DNA of 7,530 bases, taken from an uncultured Pirellula sp. (GTDB taxonomy: Bacteria > Planctomycetota > Planctomycetia > Pirellulales > Pirellulaceae). Position numbers and translations under genes: made by a program. Position 1 is the first letter of the stretch, and each line of letters starts with the position of its first letter. The notes under the pieces were generated by a model. It saw nothing but the letters and a program-made list of their open reading frames with translations. It searched no databases and was not told the origin of the DNA. This document shows positions 5,404-7,530 of this stretch, one piece after another. The stretch covers positions 1-7,530 of the forward strand of contig CAITIF010000724.1 in assembly GCA_903892365.1 (NCBI GenBank), read 5' to 3'.

Positions 5404-6630
5404 ATGAATCAACGCAAAGCCGCTTTGGCATTCATCCTTGTCACCATCATTTTAGATGTGTTGTCCTTGGGGTTGATCATCCCTGTCGGGGCCAAATTGA
5501 TCAAGCAACTTGTCAACGGCGACGAATCGACTGCGGCTTGGTATGTAGGTTTGTTCGGAACAACCTGGGCCTTCATGCAGTTTTTTTCCTCGCCCATCAT
5601 GGGGGCGTTGTCGGATCGGTTCGGACGCCGCCCGGTATTGTTGATCTCCGCCTTCGGTTTAGGATTGGACTATATTCTTCTTGCCTTAGCCCCCAACCTT
5701 GCTTGGCTATTTGTGGGAAGAATTATCACTGGGATTACGGCCGCCAGTTTTTCGACCGCGCAAGCTTACATGGCAGATGTGACTGAGCCCGAAAACAGAT
5801 CGGCAGCGTATGGTCTCTTTGGAGCAGCATTCGGACTGGGATTCATCTTGGGTCCAGCATTGGGTGGATGGTTGATGGACTTTGACTTGCGTCTTCCCTT
5901 TTGGATTTCTGCTGGCCTTACTCTTACGAATGCGTTTTATGGCTACTTCGTATTGCCCGAATCACTACCACCCGACAAACGTAGCAAGTTCACGTGGGCG
6001 AAGGCCAATCCGCTTGGATCGCTCAAGCTGCTTCTTTCCAAAAGTGGCTTGTTGCCGATGGCATTGACCCTTTTCCTGTATCAGCTTTCCCATCAGGTCT
6101 TTCAAAACGTGTTTGTGCTCTATACCGATGCACGATTCCATTGGTCCGGAGCAGCTGTAGGTGGAACGCTCGCCACCGTGGGCATTTTGAACTTCATCGT
6201 CCAAGGTGGTTTGATTCGACCGTTCAACAAACGGTTTGGCGAACGTGTACTAGTTTTCGTTGGTCTCATGGGTGGAATTGCCGGCTTCACTTTTTATGGA
6301 ATCGTGGATAACGGCAGCGCCTTTTTCGCGAGCACTCTGCTGTTTGCATTCATGGGATTTTTCAACGCGTCCATTCAAGGTGTCATGTCGAAGCAACTTG
6401 GCCCTGGCGAACAAGGACAACTGTCCGGAGCCAACAGTTCTCTCAATGGAATCTCCGGGATGATCGGGCCTTATTTGTTTACGACCATCTTTGCCATGAC
6501 CATCAAGCCCGACTCGCCGAACTATTGGCCAGGAGCCCCTTTCTTCTTGGCAGCAGCGATCTTGTCGCTGGCATTGGTACTCGCCGCAATCTATGTACCC
6601 AAGAGATCCAAGTCAGCTATTACTGGATAA
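5404..6630 (+). CDS. Major facilitator superfamily transporter, TetA-like (drug:H+ antiporter-1 type)
   Basis: This 408-residue inner-membrane protein with about twelve predicted membrane segments resembles the TetA branch of the MFS, proton-driven exporters. Motif D1 lies at residues 17-28 (LDVLSLGLIIPV, D18). Motif A at 67-80 reads GALSDRFGRRPVLL, with D71, R75 and R76. Motif B lies at 105-115 (GRIITGITAAS). Motif C lies at about 140-155 (GAAFGLGFILGPALGG), and the segment ARFHWSG (243-249) also matches TetA proteins. D89 (LDYILL) matches a membrane-embedded Asp of TetA, but the position aligning by eye with the essential Asp of TetA segment 9 is Gly291. Tetracycline export is therefore doubtful and a different substrate is likely. 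No clear Shine-Dalgarno precedes the ATG; the gene starts 15 nt after the isomerase-like gene, suggesting co-transcription and perhaps coupled translation. Its end overlaps the convergent ATP-grasp gene by 18 nt. Confidence 0.9.
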   Translation: MNQRKAALAFILVTIILDVLSLGLIIPVGAKLIKQLVNGDESTAAWYVGLFGTTWAFMQFFSSPIMGALSDRFGRRPVLLISAFGLGLDYILLALAPNLAWLFVGRIITGITAASFSTAQAYMADVTEPENRSAAYGLFGAAFGLGFILGPALGGWLMDFDLRLPFWISAGLTLTNAFYGYFVLPESLPPDKRSKFTWAKANPLGSLKLLLSKSGLLPMALTLFLYQLSHQVFQNVFVLYTDARFHWSGAAVGGTLATVGILNFIVQGGLIRPFNKRFGERVLVFVGLMGGIAGFTFYGIVDNGSAFFASTLLFAFMGFFNASIQGVMSKQLGPGEQGQLSGANSSLNGISGMIGPYLFTTIFAMTIKPDSPNYWPGAPFFLAAAILSLALVLAAIYVPKRSKSAITG

Positions 6631-7530
6631 CTGCGTCCCAACAGCCACGACTTGCTCTTTCGTTTTGCCAACGATCATGGAAGTTCTTATCGGCTGTCCT
6701 TGGGTGACTTGAGTGTTTGCAGGTGGAATGTCGGCCGCGAACCAAGCCGATTCGGCCGGCAACCTTTTACCGCTATCCCAACGGACTTCCCACCATTGGG
6801 ACGCCTGTGACTCCGACACGACAAAATCAAAGGGAGCGTAATGAATCAATTTCCCATAGACTTGTTGGGGTTTAGCTAGAATTCGCTGGTCGCAACGAAG
6901 CGACAATGCATGCCACTCACTCAGTTCCACCGACTTGTTCACGCAAGCAACATGCCATCCTACCAAACGCTCCTCCATCGCAACGTCTAACAGTTCCATG
7001 CTAGCGCTCCAACGAGGATTGATCTCCAGCAAGGAAATGAACTCCGGATTCACAATGAAGTCAGCTTGCCACAGCCCCAGAATTCGAGCCTCGCTTCCAA
7101 CACGTTGACCAAACGATCGCAATCGAGCCAAGAATGTTTCTGACCATTGGTAGGGACCAATCGAGCCTCGATAGGTGTACTTTGGCATAAAGCGCTGTGT
7201 ATCTTCAAAGCCGCTTTCGGCGCCCCCAAGCAAGATTGTTCCAAAGTCGCTGGTCAAAAAAGTAACTCCGACCCCTGTCCCTTCCTGCTTCTGCTGAAGG
7301 TAACAGTTCTGGGAGTCGTCTGCAAGACGATGGCTTGTTGATGCGCTGTCGATGGGCCAGTCGTGAACGCCTTGTCCACCAACACTTTGGTACGATTTGA
7401 GAACCCACCTCGAACGCTTCATCGTTGGGTCATGCAGCATGGAAGCGTCGGCGATGGAAATGCTTCTGGGCCAAACAATTTCCGATTCTTGCGCCCAACG
7501 TTGCCAATTCTTGACGTCTCGCATCGCAAC
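6613..7530 (-). CDS. ATP-grasp enzyme, C-terminal ~305 residues (start beyond right window edge); COG2232-like
   Basis: The reading frame is open to the right edge (codons GTT GCG precede the first in-window ATG at 7524), and the N-terminal pre-ATP-grasp region expected for the family seems to be missing, so the true start probably lies outside. Counting from that ATG, an ATP-binding segment WVLKSYQSVGGQGV (40-53) supplies a nucleotide-contacting lysine (K43) and a glycine-rich loop. YLQQKQEGTGVGVTFL (75-90) resembles the ATP-grasp hinge. GLWQADFIV (150-158) and LLEINPRWSASMELLD (165-180) carry the metal ligands, probably D155, E167 and N169. The tail DIPPANTQVTQGQPIRT (265-281) resembles COG2232 proteins, called carboligase-like and found near tetrahydromethanopterin genes in methylotrophs. 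ATP-grasp ligase is well supported; the COG2232 assignment is from memory of the motif pattern. The stop TGA lies inside the end of the convergent transporter gene. Confidence 0.85.
   Translation of the reverse strand, partial: VAMRDVKNWQRWAQESEIVWPRSISIADASMLHDPTMKRSRWVLKSYQSVGGQGVHDWPIDSASTSHRLADDSQNCYLQQKQEGTGVGVTFLTSDFGTILLGGAESGFEDTQRFMPKYTYRGSIGPYQWSETFLARLRSFGQRVGSEARILGLWQADFIVNPEFISLLEINPRWSASMELLDVAMEERLVGWHVACVNKSVELSEWHALSLRCDQRILAKPQQVYGKLIHYAPFDFVVSESQASQWWEVRWDSGKRLPAESAWFAADIPPANTQVTQGQPIRTSMIVGKTKEQVVAVGTQLSSNS

Noticed and set aside
5404..6630. Naming the transporter tetA (tetracycline resistance)
   Set aside because: The motifs are TetA-like, but a key acidic position appears to be glycine, there is no adjacent tetR-like gene, and the neighbour is an isomerase-like gene, so no resistance symbol is justified.

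Overview
The window looks like a piece of a planctomycete chromosome, most likely from the Pirellulales (Rhodopirellula/Blastopirellula-like). This rests on the gene families: a DUF1501 protein, a secreted pre-peptidase C-terminal (PPC) domain protein, and the start of what looks like an Ig-like/DUF1549-DUF1553 protein, a set that is heavily expanded in this phylum. Base composition looks close to half GC by eye. I see no mobile element, rRNA, tRNA, CRISPR array or phage gene.

Layout. The left half (1-4109) is a minus-strand cluster read right to left. It holds a Tat-exported DUF1501 protein, then a 119-nt spacer with a perfect 10-bp inverted repeat, then an 819-residue PPC protein, then after 2 nt a gene cut by the left edge. 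All three products carry export signals, so this is a cell-envelope or extracellular module whose biochemical role is not established. A gene-free stretch of about 250 nt (4110-4359) separates it from a divergent plus-strand pair: a Tat-exported TIM-barrel protein of the sugar phosphate isomerase/epimerase type (4360-5388) and, 15 nt later, a TetA-like major facilitator (5404-6630). The right end is a minus-strand ATP-grasp gene that enters from beyond the right edge and whose last codons overlap the end of the transporter gene by 18 nt.

How they may work together. The DUF1501-PPC-Ig-like genes probably form one transcription unit. The last junction looks translationally coupled, because the ribosome binding site of the third gene lies inside the last codons of the second. 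The isomerase-like gene and the transporter are likely co-transcribed, which suggests a shared small-molecule substrate that cannot be named from sequence. The ATP-grasp protein resembles the carboligase-like family (COG2232) found near tetrahydromethanopterin genes in methylotrophs and planctomycetes, but no such gene is visible here.

Overall this is a mostly ordinary planctomycete region. I found no convincing new system. The points most worth checking are the spacer structure, the coupled junction, the TetA-like transporter lacking one key acidic residue, the tail-to-tail overlap, and the identity of the ATP-grasp enzyme.
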